Counted from the first letter of the stretch, positions 13,261 through 25,997 are shown. The stretch: DNA of 64,000 bases from Durusdinium trenchii (GCA_963970005.1 CAXAMN010021374.1:395285-459284); one strand, 5' to 3'. Numbers and translations: made by a program. Notes: generated from the letters alone by a model not told the origin.

Positions 13261-13519
13261 CACAAGCCTTCGGCCCAACAGTCAAGAAGCATTGAGCTTT
13301 TCGCCACTCACTTTGACAAACGCTGGCTTCCAAGATCTTGATGCCCACTTTATCTAAGGCCTTCTCAGTCTCAATGTGCTCAATCATCTCATCCTTTGTG
13401 GGAATAATGCTTGAATTACTCACCTCGGATCTTGAACTTTTGTGGTCCATCCTCTCATCCGGATAAAGACTCGCGGTATACATCACTGTCTGGGGTGACA
13501 TGCCATGTCATTTATCTTC

Positions 13520-16500
13520 CATGTCAATATCCCTGCGTCCTCATCTTGATACCATACTGCCAGCTGATCACCTGGTTGACATAGTGATATTTTATATAAC
13601 TCCTCGACCCTTGCGTCGTGACGGGCTGACATGGGCACTGTCCTCCTCTACTGGGTTGGACCTCCAATGATGCAACGAAAACCTTGTAAAGATCAAGAAA
13701 ACTGAAGAAGTCACACAACCAAGTAACCAGGTTGTAACACTCACAGGAACACTTACAGGTTCACACAAGGGCAGGTTCACTCACGGCGAGCGGTCGCTCG
13801 TCCTTCAGCGATTTAATCGCCGCTTTGAGGGCCAACAAGAGAGAGGTTGGTCGCATGGCACAGCCCTAAAACTTGAGATGAAAATCACTTCACAAACAAA
13901 AGAAAAGCTTCAAATCACTCAACCTTCTCCAGCAGGCTGATCCAAGCAAGCACGAAGCACGAAGCAAGAAGCAAGAAGAAGAAGAAGGAAGAAGAAGCAA
14001 GCAGAAAAAGAAGCTAGAAGCAAGAAGAAGAAGAAGAAGAAAGAAGAAGAAGAAGAAGAAAGAACATCCACTAACAACAAGTTCATCCCATGGTGAAACT
14101 TTGCAACACCACCTTCAAGCCACCTTCACAGCAAGCCCAATGCTGACGAGCTTTGTGAACTTGGATGCAAAGCATTCTCGGAATAAACGGGGCAATGGCC
14201 CAACGGCTGAGTCTGTCGAAGAATTTAAGGACACGGACTTTGACCTCCAAGGTCTCTGAGCAAGCGATCAAGGTTTCACCTTGCCTGTTGGCAACTAGCC
14301 ATCAAGCCAGACTGATCATGGAAAATGCTCCTTGGAGCTCCTCCAGCAATATTGAATTTTGGCCCCCTTTTCTGTTCAGTTGAAAGCAGCTCCAAACAAG
14401 CGGCAAGTGTTTGTTCGACTGTAAAAAAAAGGAACTTTAATCACAAACTCTGAATACTCCTGGCAAACACTCGCAAAGTTTCAATGTAGGGACAGGACAG
14501 TGGAAGCAAGGGCCCAAGATTCAGAAGCTAAACATATCAATTGCCTGTACTGTGTATGTTGTAAGTCATAAGTGTGTAAATGTATGCGGTTCATGATTGT
14601 ACTATATATCTGTACCTGTGCTGCAACATTATCCGACCGACTTTCTTCATAGTCAGCAACAATCAACCACTGGTTCATGCAAGCCTGTTCTGAGGCAGTT
14701 TAGACTCCATGATGTGCACTTCGGGTGTATACATGGTTTTAGCACTTCGGAGAAAACAACCCAACGGCAAGTTGAATTCACCAGCATGACACTCAGGTTT
14801 GCACATTAGTGCAGTCCCATTCTTGGAGACAGCACACATCACCACCTGTTTGCGCCGACTTTTTCATTGATTTCTTGCTATCAAGAAATTATATATATAA
14901 ATGTTTTTCAATTGGTGAAGATTTCTCTGCTGTCTGGGCTGTCCTTCTCGATGTAACAAAGACCATTTACAGCCGGGCCCTACCTCCCAATCATCCTTGA
15001 AATCTGGAGCATACTGCAAGGCCAGGCCTTCCGCTCTCACAAAAAGCAACGAAGTGCAGTGAAGTACACAAGCTTCAGGTTAAGCAAAGTTTAATCAAAC
15101 TGAGCTCAGCTCCATTTGCCCAACAGGCTTCGGCCACCAGCTCCTTGTCAGCACCTCGCAAAGCAAAAGCACTGTCCCTTTCTTGGATTCCAGGAGCCAG
15201 CTGCGTGGCAGAAAATAAACATCCACAGAAGCAATGTATTTGTTGTCTTGGCGGTCAGAAATTCCGCTGAAGCTCTCGAATTATATTCCAGTGACCAACA
15301 CAAGGTTGTGTCAGACTGCACAAGAAAATGAAAACAAACACAAGAACTAAACAAACAAAAGATTGCCACCAAGTTGGATTATCATTAGCCATTCAACGCC
15401 CTGACACCATGTCACTGACCCCAAACTTAGCATGCAAGCAAGTCCTTCAGGACACTTGCTAATTATCCCCGGCACATTAGCTCGAATCGCCCTTGCAAAC
15501 CATGCCGTTGACACATAACAAGTGCAAGATTCTGGAGTCAAAGCTGGCAATGAAATCGCAATTGAAACCGCATCATGCCACTCTGACCCAAATGAAGGCC
15601 CAACAGAGTATGGTAAGACCCTATTTGTCACAAGCACAAGTACAGCAGTTCATTAATCCAACCAGCCCATCTAGTGGTCTATGGATAGAAACACAATCGG
15701 AGACAGTTCAAGGTCAGGCATGCAGAAACTGCAAGAGCAAAATGAGAACAATACAGTACCTTTATTTCGGTCGTGCAGCTGGGAGTGCTTCCTTTGTGTT
15801 TGGAACATAGCGCCTTCCGGTTAGAACTGAGACGGAAAACAACCCCAAAAGCATGTTCGGAAGAAAGTGCTTTGCAGAATCTGGAGCTTGGCAGAACGTA
15901 ACGTGTCAACCATATCCAAAAACACAAAAATACGATACAAACAGGAAAGTGGAGTCCTCAAGATGTGAGAATGGTGACAAAAGGGTTAGGCCCTGAAGGG
16001 GTGGTTAGAAACCTACAGCTTTTGGGCTGGCCCTTGGACCCTTCTTTGTTCCTTCTTTTCTTCCTTTATGTACTTGTCTATATATTATGTTCTTAATACA
16101 CAGATTTAGAAGAAGGTCTGGTTATATACTAGTTCTTGCGTACCGAGGTAGCTTCTTGCAGTGCGTAACACTATGACTGGTTACATCTTATCATCCTTAA
16201 AGGCACCCGGTGCAAAGATCCGTCATGTATTCGGAGGGTTGGGGAGCTTGTGTAGGCAGGAGCTCAAACGAACCCCAATTGAAAACGTAGCATAGGATTG
16301 CTGGCTTGTTTAGGCTGCCTCCCGCAGCTTCAAGAGGGCTTGGAAGGACAAAGGTTGTGAGCGGATTCTTGAAGAAGTTCCTTCCCCCTTGCAGCACAGG
16401 AGAGTCTCGAGCCGTTGAAAAATTTGCTTCGAATCACAGGTTCAGCCGGTGGAGACACCTAACAAAACAGGTGTTGCACAAGGTCATGCATAAGTACCTA

Positions 16501-19500
16501 AGTGCACTTGGCCCTTGGCTTTGGGAACCTGAGTCTTTGTCTCAAGGCTCTCGAGGTTCTCCTCCATATTGGGTGTCATTGTCTTTCCGAAGGCTGCAAA
16601 ACACGGCAAAACGTTGGGGATTCTGATCTTTTCAGAGCCTGGCCTCATCAAGTTCGGCTTCATGATGTTGGGTTTGCACCGTGCTTTCATGCAAGTTGTC
16701 CTCTGCGAATTCAGCTGGAAGTGTATACTCTCCACAAAGGTTGGTCGAACAACACCTGACATGCTCGGAGGCCAGCAGCACGCAAAGCCGAGCGGAACAC
16801 CATGGCAGCTCGATGCCAGCTCTCCTGTCAACAATAGAACCAGGTGGACTTGGGATGATGTGAGCAGGCCCAGAGCTGCAAAAGCTGGAAACTCGCCTCA
16901 TCATTCCAGAAGTGCGACACACCTCAGGACATCCACATTCACCTGCGTGATTGGTAGATTGGTAGATTGTTATATACGGTGTTCTAATGGTCCTATGATT
17001 TGCAGGCGTGACACCCGAAGGATGCGGCAGCACCAGAAAGCGCACACCATCCTGCTCCTCTGTCCATGGTACGCACCGGTCCAAACTCAACGCAAATGCG
17101 GCAGCAACAAGGCGCCCACAAAGAACAACCACCTGCAGTCGAAGCATGACACAATAGAAGCTACTAGGAACACGGGCATCGCTACTAGGAACAAGGGCAT
17201 TACTACTAGGAGCAAATAGCTAGTAACAACAAGAAACTACAGGAACAAGGGCTCTGACACAAATGGCAGCGTGGCGCCAAATGAGTTTGTCTTTCCTTCA
17301 TTGGCGAGCAGCCGCGTAGCGTTCTAAACGGCCGAAGCGTCGCAAGCGGGCAGCCACAAGTCGGGCCACCGACAGCGGGAAGCGATGGCCATCACAGCGG
17401 TGCTTTCGATAACCAGCACTCCACTGGTGGTATGACCTTGGTATGACCAATGCGTTGGAAATATGTTCACGAAGTATGACTTGCCACAGGATGTGATCCG
17501 TACGATATGCTTTGCAGAGTATCTTTTGAACACGAAGAGAAGAAACCTGTGCGAACCGCTTTCCTATCTTCACTTATGCTGCTGTTCGTTCATCTTTTAG
17601 GCTGTATTCGCCATTTTTGCAAAAACATGACTGTCGGCCAAATCAGCACAGGACAGCAGCGTTAGGTGATTATGGCTTTGCCACCTTTGCCCTGCCAGCT
17701 TAGTAACTCAATCCCAACGAGCCGGAGAAGCTCCGGGATTTGCAACACGATTGGGCAGACCATATTGTCCTGAAAGGGGGAGCTTCAAGGAATACCACCA
17801 CTTCTTTGCTCTGGGACTGCCAGTTTGGACGGCCTCACTCAAGAATTCATCATGACAAAGTCGGGGACTTGTGTGTGTGTGTGAACATAGTCGGGGAGAT
17901 GTGAAATAATTGCATTGGAGGTGCTTCCTGTCTTTCTTTCCAGGACACCAACCTCAGTTCTCAGCTCATGTCGACTATAACCTCTCAAGACTTCCTTGAG
18001 TCTCAAGTTAAATCAACAATGACATGTTGGCCAAGGCACCAAGAAGGTCCACACGGTCAAAAAATGCCCAGAGTTCATCAAGGCTGAGTCCAGCCAGCCG
18101 CGCCAACCGCTTCTCTGGTTGTCCTTGCAAGGTTGCCCGGCGTCAATGCTAGGACAAATGTGCTTCCCAAGGAGTTTCGTATGCAGATTGACAAACGCAG
18201 CACAGGCCTTGCAAGGGCTTGTAGTCTGAGGACAGACTCTCCTTGGCTCTCTCGCCAACCAAACAGAGTTGCGAACCTTGTGTTTCTTGGTTAAAACTGG
18301 CACTGAACCTAACGCAATCCTGAACTGTCAGCAAATAGATTGACCACATGAAGCCAAACAAAGATATGGATCATATGGAGGCTTGACCTCTCCAAGAAAT
18401 ATCGTTCTGAATGTTTTAGGCATTTCACAACAAATCAAAGACCATGATATCATTGTGCACATTTCTCCTCAGTTCTAGCACATGAAGCTGAGTCAGGAAA
18501 CTCTTACAAGGCATTGCAAAAGATTGCAAACGGTAGACCTCATGTTTGATCTGGTGCTTTACCACTGATTCCTAGTCCATTAGGGAGAGACAGCCAAGTG
18601 GTCCTCCTTCAAACAAGTTCTCTACAGGGAACGTATCTTTGACTATTCTTGACTCTATTCAGGCTTGCATCTGGAGGCAAGGGCGGAGCTTGGCCCACCA
18701 CCAGGCCACGCGGGATGCGCTCCGCCATCGCTCAGGACCATGGAACCACAAACAAGCAATCTACGGCTACGGTTGCTTAAAACGATTCATTTTTGGTCAT
18801 TTGCTCTTTAAAGGTCCTGGGTGTGAAAAGAAATCTTCTTTCAGAACAAACCTCAATGTCAAGTCGTGGAAGCCGAGCCAAAAGGCTTCCCCATTTCCTC
18901 CGCCTGGGCAAGGTTTGTGGCATAGGAAAGGATGCTTTCCAAATCACAAGCATTGTACTGTAATGCAGCAGGAGCTTCAATCTAAGGTCCACTCGAAGAC
19001 TTTGAGGTGCGTTTTGCAAAGCAAGACCATCCTGTCGATTTTGATTTGCTTTCAAAGATCTGTACTGTTATGTCAGCTGTGTCTGATGCAAAGGCACATC
19101 CTTTGAGGGCCATGGTCCTTAAGGATTGTGGCACAAGTTCAAAAACAATGAGTTTCAGCCTCCTGCACAAGCTGGTATTGTTTGCGCCACTCATCGGTTC
19201 GGTGCAAGGCCTTGGATACCAACACTTTTGACATGTATTCGAATCGAGCATTTGAAATGGCCGACTGCTGCAAACAAAATTCTTTTAAGGTTTGGACTTC
19301 GATGGCAGTTTGCCCTTCTAAAGCCCTCCATCCTTTTGGTTCCTGGCTGTCTGCATTATTTTACAAACCCAGGCAAAATTGAAAATATCCACAATAATTG
19401 AGAAAGAAAAAACTCTGAACCCGACGCTGCATTTGACAAGTCATGGACAAAGTTTTTGGTGGTGTGCTGCTCTCGGTTTCTGAAAGGGGTGTTGGTACAA

Positions 19501-20090
19501 TGTTGCCTCCTTGACCAAGAGCTCTGAACATGCCACCAACGTGCGTTCCTCTGCCTGCAAATGAAACACACCAAAAACCACTGCGACACTACAAAAAGTA
19601 GTTTGTCATGCTCAATTATACAACGCGACCTTCATGTTTCATGCCCGTCAGCCACAGATCAGTAAATGAACATTCGCCATGGTGTCGCACAAAGGCACAA
19701 AGCTATTCAAACCACTGCGTCAAATTGTGACCCACAACAATAAAATCTTAGAACCATTGATGTTCTTGTCAGTGGCACTATTGAGGATTCTTGACCCAAA
19801 CCTCTCTTATTGGGTTTGGTTGCATGTTGTGAAAGGTATTTTTCGAGCCAGCATTGTTGCAGCACTGGTTTCCCAAAGTAAATCCGCACGACAAAACAAC
19901 AACACGACAGTGGCCCGAAAGCACAGCAGCAGATAGAGAGAGGCATTGATGGAAAGCGTAGCATACAATACACATGTTGGTGATCGTGAAAAAAACAGCC
20001 CAGACAACGATGGCGGTGCAAATGCGTGTGGTTCAATGTGTCCTTTTTTCGTATTACAGCTGTGATCATCCGTCTTTCTGCTTGTCACAT
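13520..20090. other. non-coding stretch with a GAA tract
   Basis: About 6.6 kb. Apart from the GAA-rich tract (13965-14066) and a short GT run at 17871-17883 I see nothing that supports a gene. Longer frames on both strands around 16.5-17.2 kb overlap each other and have no recognisable content. Confidence 0.45.
13965..14066. repeat. GAA-rich purine tract
   Basis: Interrupted AAGAAG/AAGCAAG repeats, almost purely A and G on the plus strand. Confidence 0.85.
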
Positions 20091-20099
20091 CGTCCGCAG

Positions 20100-20620
20100 G
20101 TGTCTACACCAGGCTCGTTGACAACCGCCAACCATCCTGCTCCCCAGCACGCGGCATCATCACATTTTCCCATCCAATGGCGCGGATAACGCTCTTTCCA
20201 CCGACGCCGCGCATGACAAAGACGTAATTTCGCCACCTGGTGTGCCACAGACCAGACACAACAACACAATGACACCAAGCCTTGTGACAATCATCTCCAC
20301 AACGACACGTCGCTGCTTTCCTCTCTTCCCACTGCAAAAACTGCGACACACGGTGTGCCACAAATTTGGACAATATGACACCAAGCCTTCTCAACACCGC
20401 CAAACTAACCGCCAATCATTCCGCTTGGAACGGGTGCCAGCACGTTTGTTTCCTTTGTCCAAAAAGCAAGATGGAGCCCACGAACCCGAATGCAAACACT
20501 TTCAAAAAGCTACTGTTAATCTGCGAGGGGATGGCCCGATGCGACGGGGTCACATCAGGGTCACATCAGGTTCCTGTTTACAGCGAGGCCCAGTAGCATT
20601 GAAAGAAAGGTGCCCATGAG
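20100..20620. repeat. dispersed repeat paired with 1-2 kb region
   Basis: Contains GCGCATGACAAAGACGTAAT, GGTGTGCCACA and the flank AAGATGGAGCCCACGAACCC, all with altered counterparts around 1-1.6 kb. GGGTCACATCAGG occurs twice in tandem near 20550. It sits just left of the second 15-bp array. Confidence 0.35.
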
Positions 20621-20802
20621 AAAATCATCGTAAGACAAGGGAATAGCTAGATAATTTGCATGTCGCATGTTCTCCAAACATTATATAACAGTATGCAATC
20701 ATGAAACCGATGCGACTTCCCGAAGACCTTTCGACGCAAGTAACGGCAACATTCAGTGCAAACCGATGCGACTAATCTGTCTGAGAGTACATATGTCCAA
20801 AT

Positions 20803-21207
20803 GACACTCTTGTAGGACACTCTTGTGGGACACTCTTGTGGGTCACTCTTGTAGGAAACTCTTGTGGGACATTTTTACGGGACACTCTTGTGGGACACTC
20901 TTCTGGGACACTCTTGTAGGACACTCTTGTGGGACACTCTTGTGGGAGACTCTTGTGGAACACTCTTGTAGGACACCCTTGTGGGTCACTCTTGTATTAA
21001 ACTCTGGCGGGGCACTCTTTTAGGATACTCTTGTGGGTCACTCGTGTAGGAAACTCTTGTGGGACTTATAAGCCACTCTTGTGGGACACTCTTATTATGG
21101 GACACTCTTGTGGGACACTCTTGTGGGGCACTCTTGTAGGACACTCTTGTAGGACACTCTTGTGGGACACTCTTGTGGGACACTCTTGTAGGACACTCTT
21201 GTGGGAG
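20803..21207. repeat. 15-bp minisatellite, array 2
   Basis: About 27 tandem units of GACACTCTTGTGGGA, with alternation of GGGA and AGGA in the last positions and a few length variants. Cleaner than array 1 at 1108-1330. The ORFs read through it on either strand are artefacts of the repeat. Confidence 0.9.
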
Positions 21208-21763
21208 GCCATGGACCGGTGTTTGTGTGCGTGTCTGTATACAAACCGTTGCCCACTAAACGACTAGAGATGGCTTTTGAACACATATGGCAATGTTTTG
21301 TTGTTGCAATAAACATGTTTTGCTTTTACAAAGTGATTTGACGACCAAAGTGCCTCTGCAGTGCATGTTGGCTTGCTGAAATGCTTGTGTTTTCGGAAAA
21401 GATGTAAGCGAAGGTTGTGGCTGGCCTGTCCAAGATAAAATGGATTTTCGGTGAGTTTGTGGCCTCTATTTTGGAATGGCAAAGCCGGTCTTGGGCACGG
21501 ACTTGCCAGTGAGCAGAGAAATTGCGGGCGCCAAGAGAATGGTCGATGAAAACAGGTGTGCTTGATGCTACGATAGGACGATCGATGTCCTTCCCTTCGA
21601 CCTCCAAAATGAGTTTCCGCAGCGTCACTGGTACCAAAGAACCTCCACCGCTCATGGCGGCGCCAGTCACTGCTGTTGACGATGATGCACTTCCCCAACC
21701 GGCGAGAGCACAATTCAAAGGTGTTGGTGCACTTTCTGTGCCCTGCCGCAGGTTCAGCTGCAG
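21208..21763. other. non-coding spacer left of retrocopy tail
   Basis: About 550 bp without recognised content. A minus-strand frame spans it but shows no domain. The stretch ends at the T-run that marks the tail of the minus-strand retrocopy. Confidence 0.4.
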
Positions 21764-22557
21764 TTTTTTTTTTTGCACGGGTGGAGACGCCATGTGTGCA
21801 TGGTGCACAGGTCATCTTTGACTACGTTTGAGTGAATCTCCTGTAGAGTGAACCAAGAAACAAAAACAAAACCAAAAACCGCAAAAGGGAACCCAACCAA
21901 AACAACAACCAGCACCCAAGACCACAAACACGAAAGGAGATTCGACTTTGCACATGCAAGGTGAAACATCGGTGAGACAATGCTATGCCTTCTTTGTAGT
22001 TGGGCAACGAATTCTGGCGTGAGCTTCGAAAGATGAGTCGTCATCGTTTGCCCTCACGACGTAGAGAGGCAGTGGGCCTGAAGGTACAGGCCTGTTCAAG
22101 AGCACTAGTTGAAATCAGTGCTCTAGGTGGCGATCAAAGCTCGTTGGCAGTTAGGCAGCAAGTCTAGCTACCATATGGGAGAGCTGCTAGTCGAACGCAC
22201 AAATACCCGAGACTGCAACCATGTTCTGGCCGTGGAAAACAGCGGAGCCCACAACTCTGACGTGACAAGCGAAAGTGAGTGAAGCTGCCGCTGTGGCCTG
22301 CATACAGTGCATAGCACGGGTAAGTTATTGTTGCGAGTCAGTATCGCACGAAAGAGTAGGCGCCGCAGCACGGCAGAGGCGTACTCCATAACAGCTAAGC
22401 CTACAGGAGTACTCATCATGTGCACACTTAACACAATGAAGGGTGCAGACGTACGATAGCAGGCTTTCAGTGGTCATGCAATGCCCTGGTGAAACCCTAC
22501 GGCGCCGTCTGTACTCTATATACAAGGCTGGCAGGGTAGTGACCCACCCTCAGGACA
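21764..22557 (-). mobile_element. 3' tail of a decayed minus-strand retrocopy (copy 1)
   Basis: On the minus strand this ends GACCTGTGCACCATGCAC, then ACATGGCGTCTCCACCCGTGC, then 11 A (T-run 21764-21774). The same tail layout closes the 13-kb unit at 59590 and the insertion at 44208. About 60 nt before the tail is a stem GAATCTCCT/AGGAGATTC (21834-21842 with 21935-21943) enclosing an A/C-rich (sense: GT-rich) loop. Upstream it is continuous with the LRR-B pseudogene. No target-site duplication was found. Confidence 0.6.
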
Positions 22558-22632
22558 AGAACTAAGGTTCTCGCCTGAGATCCAGCCAACTGTAGTTTGT
22601 GCGCTTTAGCTCAGGACAAGAACTAAGGTTCT
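22558..22632 (-). repeat. duplicated palindrome pair with CTTA loop
   Basis: Two near-identical segments of about 60 bp, each with CTCAGG, then ACAAGAACTAAGGTTCTCG, then CTGAG. The core (22558-22571 and 22619-22632) is a hairpin with stem AGAAC/GTTCT and loop CTTA on the minus (sense) strand. They lie in the 3' UTR of the LRR-B pseudogene. Confidence 0.65.
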
Positions 22633-22781
22633 CGACTGAGAGTAAGTCGCCGGGCATGTTACGTAGACTTAGGCACCTATTAGGACGATGAGCAGTAGCG
22701 GTCGATGCTCCCCCCTGCAATGCTGAACAGGTGTTTATTCTTCTGCAGTCCCCTGGGCTCGGCTGCCGACTATGGGCTGGG

Positions 22782-23879
22782 CTAAGTAGGATCAAATCCT
22801 GGGTTCGGGATGAGGTTGATCCATACCGGCATGGTGAATCTGGGGCATAGTTCGAAGGCTGTTTCTTCAGCATAAGGCCCCCGCCACGTTCCGCTTGCCT
22901 GGCATTAGTGTGAAGCTTGCCAACAAGGTACAATCAAAGAAGGCCTTACTGGCAATGTATCGAAGTGTTGGCGGGACTGCAATCTCTCGAAGTACAGCGC
23001 AATCCATAAAGGCTTTCACATGGATGGTGTGAAGCGTCCTTGGAAGCCACATATGTTGCAGTCGTATGCAGTTAGAAAACGAAAACTCTCAGATTTCAGG
23101 AATAGAAGTACTAGAGAGATCAACAAATGCAAGGAGTTTGCAATTGTCACAGGCATGAGATCCTAGCCGGTGAAATTCTGATGATCCAAAGCATCCCCGT
23201 GGTATCTCTCGAAGTTGAGCAGGCGTTGATTGACCTGTCTCAATCACGGCTTGCATGAGCGTTACGTTAGCTAAATTGAGACATGCGTCAAAGAGGTATG
23301 GGGCCAGCTTGGTTGAGCCAACAAAGGTGTTGTCTCCTCCGCTTGCTCTTATATGCTGCAGTGAACAGCAATCAGCAAAGGCTCTATACCCGAAGTCGAC
23401 ACATCCTGGAGCATCTACACTATTAAGCAAGTGACATCCCCGGAAAGCGCTTTCCTCAATGCGCAATACAGTTGACGGCAGCTTAACGATTCAGTGTGTA
23501 GACCTTCTTCAACGAGGACACGTCGCAACCGAGGGACTGCACAGAAGGCACTATCTGGGATGATCCCGGAGTTGACTGGGACTTTGACTGCTTTTGGGTA
23601 ATCCTGGTATTCGTGGTCTTCGAAGTCTGCTTTGGACTGGTAGACTAAGACCTCTAGCCATTCTCGAACGATCAGATTGAAGCTCGTGTTTACTTGCAGG
23701 GCATCCCATATTTGGCCTTCTGGGTATTCCTGCGTGTTTAGATGAACCAAATCCACTTCACTTCCGAAGACATCGAGTCTGGTGACCGTGGCGAGATAAT
23801 CCACTATGTGGTCCTCAAGGTCAGCAGATCGATCGTACTGCGCAATGCTCAGTGGGACAGATGTCTCGTTCCCAGCCAA
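22782..23879 (-). pseudogene. LRR-B pseudogene (LRR_5/BspA-type), copy 1
   Basis: Minus-strand relative of the intact gene at 56891-58174. It begins MAGNETSVPLSIAQYDRSAD, keeps the N-terminal domain (LEDHIVDYLATVTRLDVFGS), then LRR_5 repeats (CVDFGYRAFADCCSLQHIRA; TLHTIHVKAFMDCAVLREIA) and the C-terminal EETAFELCP segment ending in a stop at 22784-22782. Two frame changes, near 23465 and 23050, break it. BspA-type LRRs form solvent-exposed ligand- or protein-binding surfaces. Here the reading frame is dead unless the breaks are assembly errors. Confidence 0.75.
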
Positions 23880-24127
23880 GGTGGTGAGTTGGCTGGCAAA
23901 TCGGGCTTCTGCCAGCGCTTCTCAATGGGCTGTCTGTCCATGTATACGATCTCCTCACCCAGCCCCAGGACAATTTGTCAGGGAGGGGAGCCGACCTATG
24001 GGTGGTGCTGTTGGGGTGGTCTTCTAATGTGGCTTGTGGATGTTTCTGCAGTGTGCTATGCTTCCGGCCAGTCACAGTGACCCTTCTTTAGTGATGTCAA
24101 ACCACACTGGGACCTCGGTGCGAAGGT

Positions 24128-24719
24128 TCATCTTGCCAGACGAAGGAAAGGACATAGCAGCGGGAGGGAAGCAATCAGCTTAATGGGTTGGATTGACAAA
24201 AGCTTCCACCACAAGCCACTAAGGAAGGATTGATGCGGTAGCCGCCGGTGCGCCGGGAGCATTCGAGCTGCTGAGAGCACAATTTGGGTGCGCCGATACA
24301 GGACAGCTGCATCCCCTAGTCCTAGTTGCTCCCAGCGTTCGCCAGGGTCCTGAGTATGCGCCAGGAGGGTGACTCCATGACCATTCTGGTTGCCCTCGCT
24401 TGTAAATCGCATCCAGTACCTCCTGCGCAATATCTTCCAGCGGCATAGCCTGCTTCGGGAGGCGATGGAACAAAGTGCGATTGGTGAGGAGGAAGCGCTC
24501 CTTTTCTTCTGGAAAGAAGCAGGTCAAGGCTTTCTCTAATTCCGTAAGGGGAAGATCATCGTTGTCGTGGTGAGTGATTGGTAAGCCAAGCCATCCTGCC
24601 ACTTGTGCCCATGAAACGAACAGACAGGGTGGCGCTAGCTGTGGGCTAACCGTTACATCTACAGCCATAGGGGATGCAGTGCCAGATTGTACTGGGGACT
24701 GGGGCGTATTGGACGCCAT
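24128..24719 (-). pseudogene. fragment of the helicase ORF upstream region
   Basis: Minus-strand homologue of the middle of the large ORF at 47672-53068. CLFVSWAQVAGWLGLP corresponds to SLFVPWSQVAKLRGVV, and EKERFLLTNRTLFHRLPKQA to EKEQFLQTNHDLLCHLRGSF. After a frame change near 24430 it continues as LPAHRRLPHQSFLSGLWWKL, against LPAHRRLPHQAFLSGLWWKL in the large ORF. It lies between LRR-A and LRR-B pseudogenes, an order different from that in the 13-kb unit. Confidence 0.75.
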
Positions 24720-24737
24720 ACTTGCATCCTCTGCTGG

Positions 24738-25661
24738 TCAATGTGAAAACGTAGATCCCCAGATGGCTTCGATCGACGTGCTGGAGAGGTCAACAAAAGC
24801 AAGTCGCTTGCAGTTTTCACAAGCTAGTGGCCCTAGGAAGTTAACATCTGACGGGAGTTTCAGGCAATCAAGTCCAGATGAACTGAAGCATCCTTCTGGA
24901 ACTCCCCGAGTTAATGATGACTGCGATGGAGGGCTTGGTCCCATGGAAGTTTGGACTAGTTCAATTTGGGATAGCGCGAGACAGCTTTCGAAGGCATATG
25001 GGGCAAACGTGGCCCCGGGGACAATCTTGTTTGTACCATCTTCGCTTATGCCTGTGTATTGGAGCGAGCAGCATTCTGCACAGGCTCGGCGGCCAAAGTT
25101 CACGCACCCCGGCGCAACTACCGTAATTAGAGCAAGCAACTTTGCAAAGCACCTTCCTTGACACTCAATATGGTAGCAGGTAGTTTGACGATCTGGAGTT
25201 GGTGACAGCTTTCTCAAGCGTGGGATCGCATAGAAGGCATTGTCCGGGATGATGGTGGCATTGACTGGGATATGAATAGCTCTCCGACAAGCTCGGCAAA
25301 CAGCCTGCTGGAGTTGTCGTTTGTGTTCTAAGCGCTCCATACAGTTTCGGACCACAAGATTGAAGCGTGTACTGATGCGAGAGTGTCCTATATGGGGTCT
25401 TATAGGAGCTTTTGGGTGATCGGATGGACAAGGTCCACCTCACAACCAAACGTATCAATCTGGCTGATGGTAGGCAAGTAGTCCACCAGCATCTTCAAGC
25501 TCGTCTTGCCGGTCGTGCTCACGAACATTGACAGGCAGCTGGATTTCCTCTCCTGCTAGTGTGATGAGCATGAGTTGGAGGATTGCGCCGTCCTCAGTCT
25601 CAGCAGGGGTACCAGGTTGAGAAGGGCACTCAGCAGCCATGACAAGTTTCGGCGCAGGCAA
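24738..25661 (-). pseudogene. LRR-A pseudogene, copy 1
   Basis: Minus-strand relative of the gene at 55453-56700. It starts MPAPKLVMAAECPSQPG, has the N-terminal domain (LMLITLAGEEIQLPVNVREH), and after frame changes near 25455 and 25355 continues with LRR_5 units: IPDNAFYAIPRLRKLS, CVNFGRRACAECCSLQYTGI, LGPLACENCKRLAFVDLSST. It ends at TFSH, directly against the helicase fragment. The spliced-leader-like site at 25684-25709 lies 23 bp upstream of the start codon. Confidence 0.75.
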
Positions 25662-25683
25662 AAGTCACTTGTGACCTCTCTTG

Positions 25684-25709
25684 CTTGAGCCAATGTTGCA
25701 TGGCAGCGG
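25684..25709 (-). other. spliced-leader-like relic upstream of LRR-A pseudogene
   Basis: Minus strand reads CCGCTGCCATG, six extra bases, then TTGGCTCAAG. CCG, GCCAT and TTGGCTCAAG match the leader, with a short insertion between them. The homologous position upstream of the intact LRR-A gene (55411-55430) also has TTTGGCTCAAG. Confidence 0.5.
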
Positions 25710-25997
25710 TCGTTGCATGGAGGTCGATTGCGGTGACCATGTTCAAACAAAACAGACAAGAGACCCAGAAAGCACTCGTGCATTCGGGCGTTGGGATTTT
25801 GTCGCCCAGGTGGGCTCACTGAGCTTGTGAGCTTTTCCAACCATCGGAATGTGCATTCCGTGGGTAGAAGGGACAGTGACCAAGGTCACCGCCTGTTTGC
25901 ATTTGCCAAGTGCGGTCTAACACATTGGCGGGGTGGGGTGCTGAGGTTATGCTTACCCGGTATTTGACAATCTGCAATTGGCAACAGTCCTGCCATG

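Noticed and set aside
16569-17219. Long overlapping ORFs on both strands (216 and 171 codons)
   Set aside because: Neither shows a domain, repeat or compositional sign of coding; they overlap in antisense and look like chance frames.
20803-21207. CRISPR-like repeat array
   Set aside because: The units are directly adjacent 15-mers with no spacers, in a eukaryotic context; it is a minisatellite.
21264-21815. 183- and 160-codon minus-strand ORFs near the retrocopy tail
   Set aside because: Two frames of the same region; one runs through the T-run and tail of the retrocopy; no domain.
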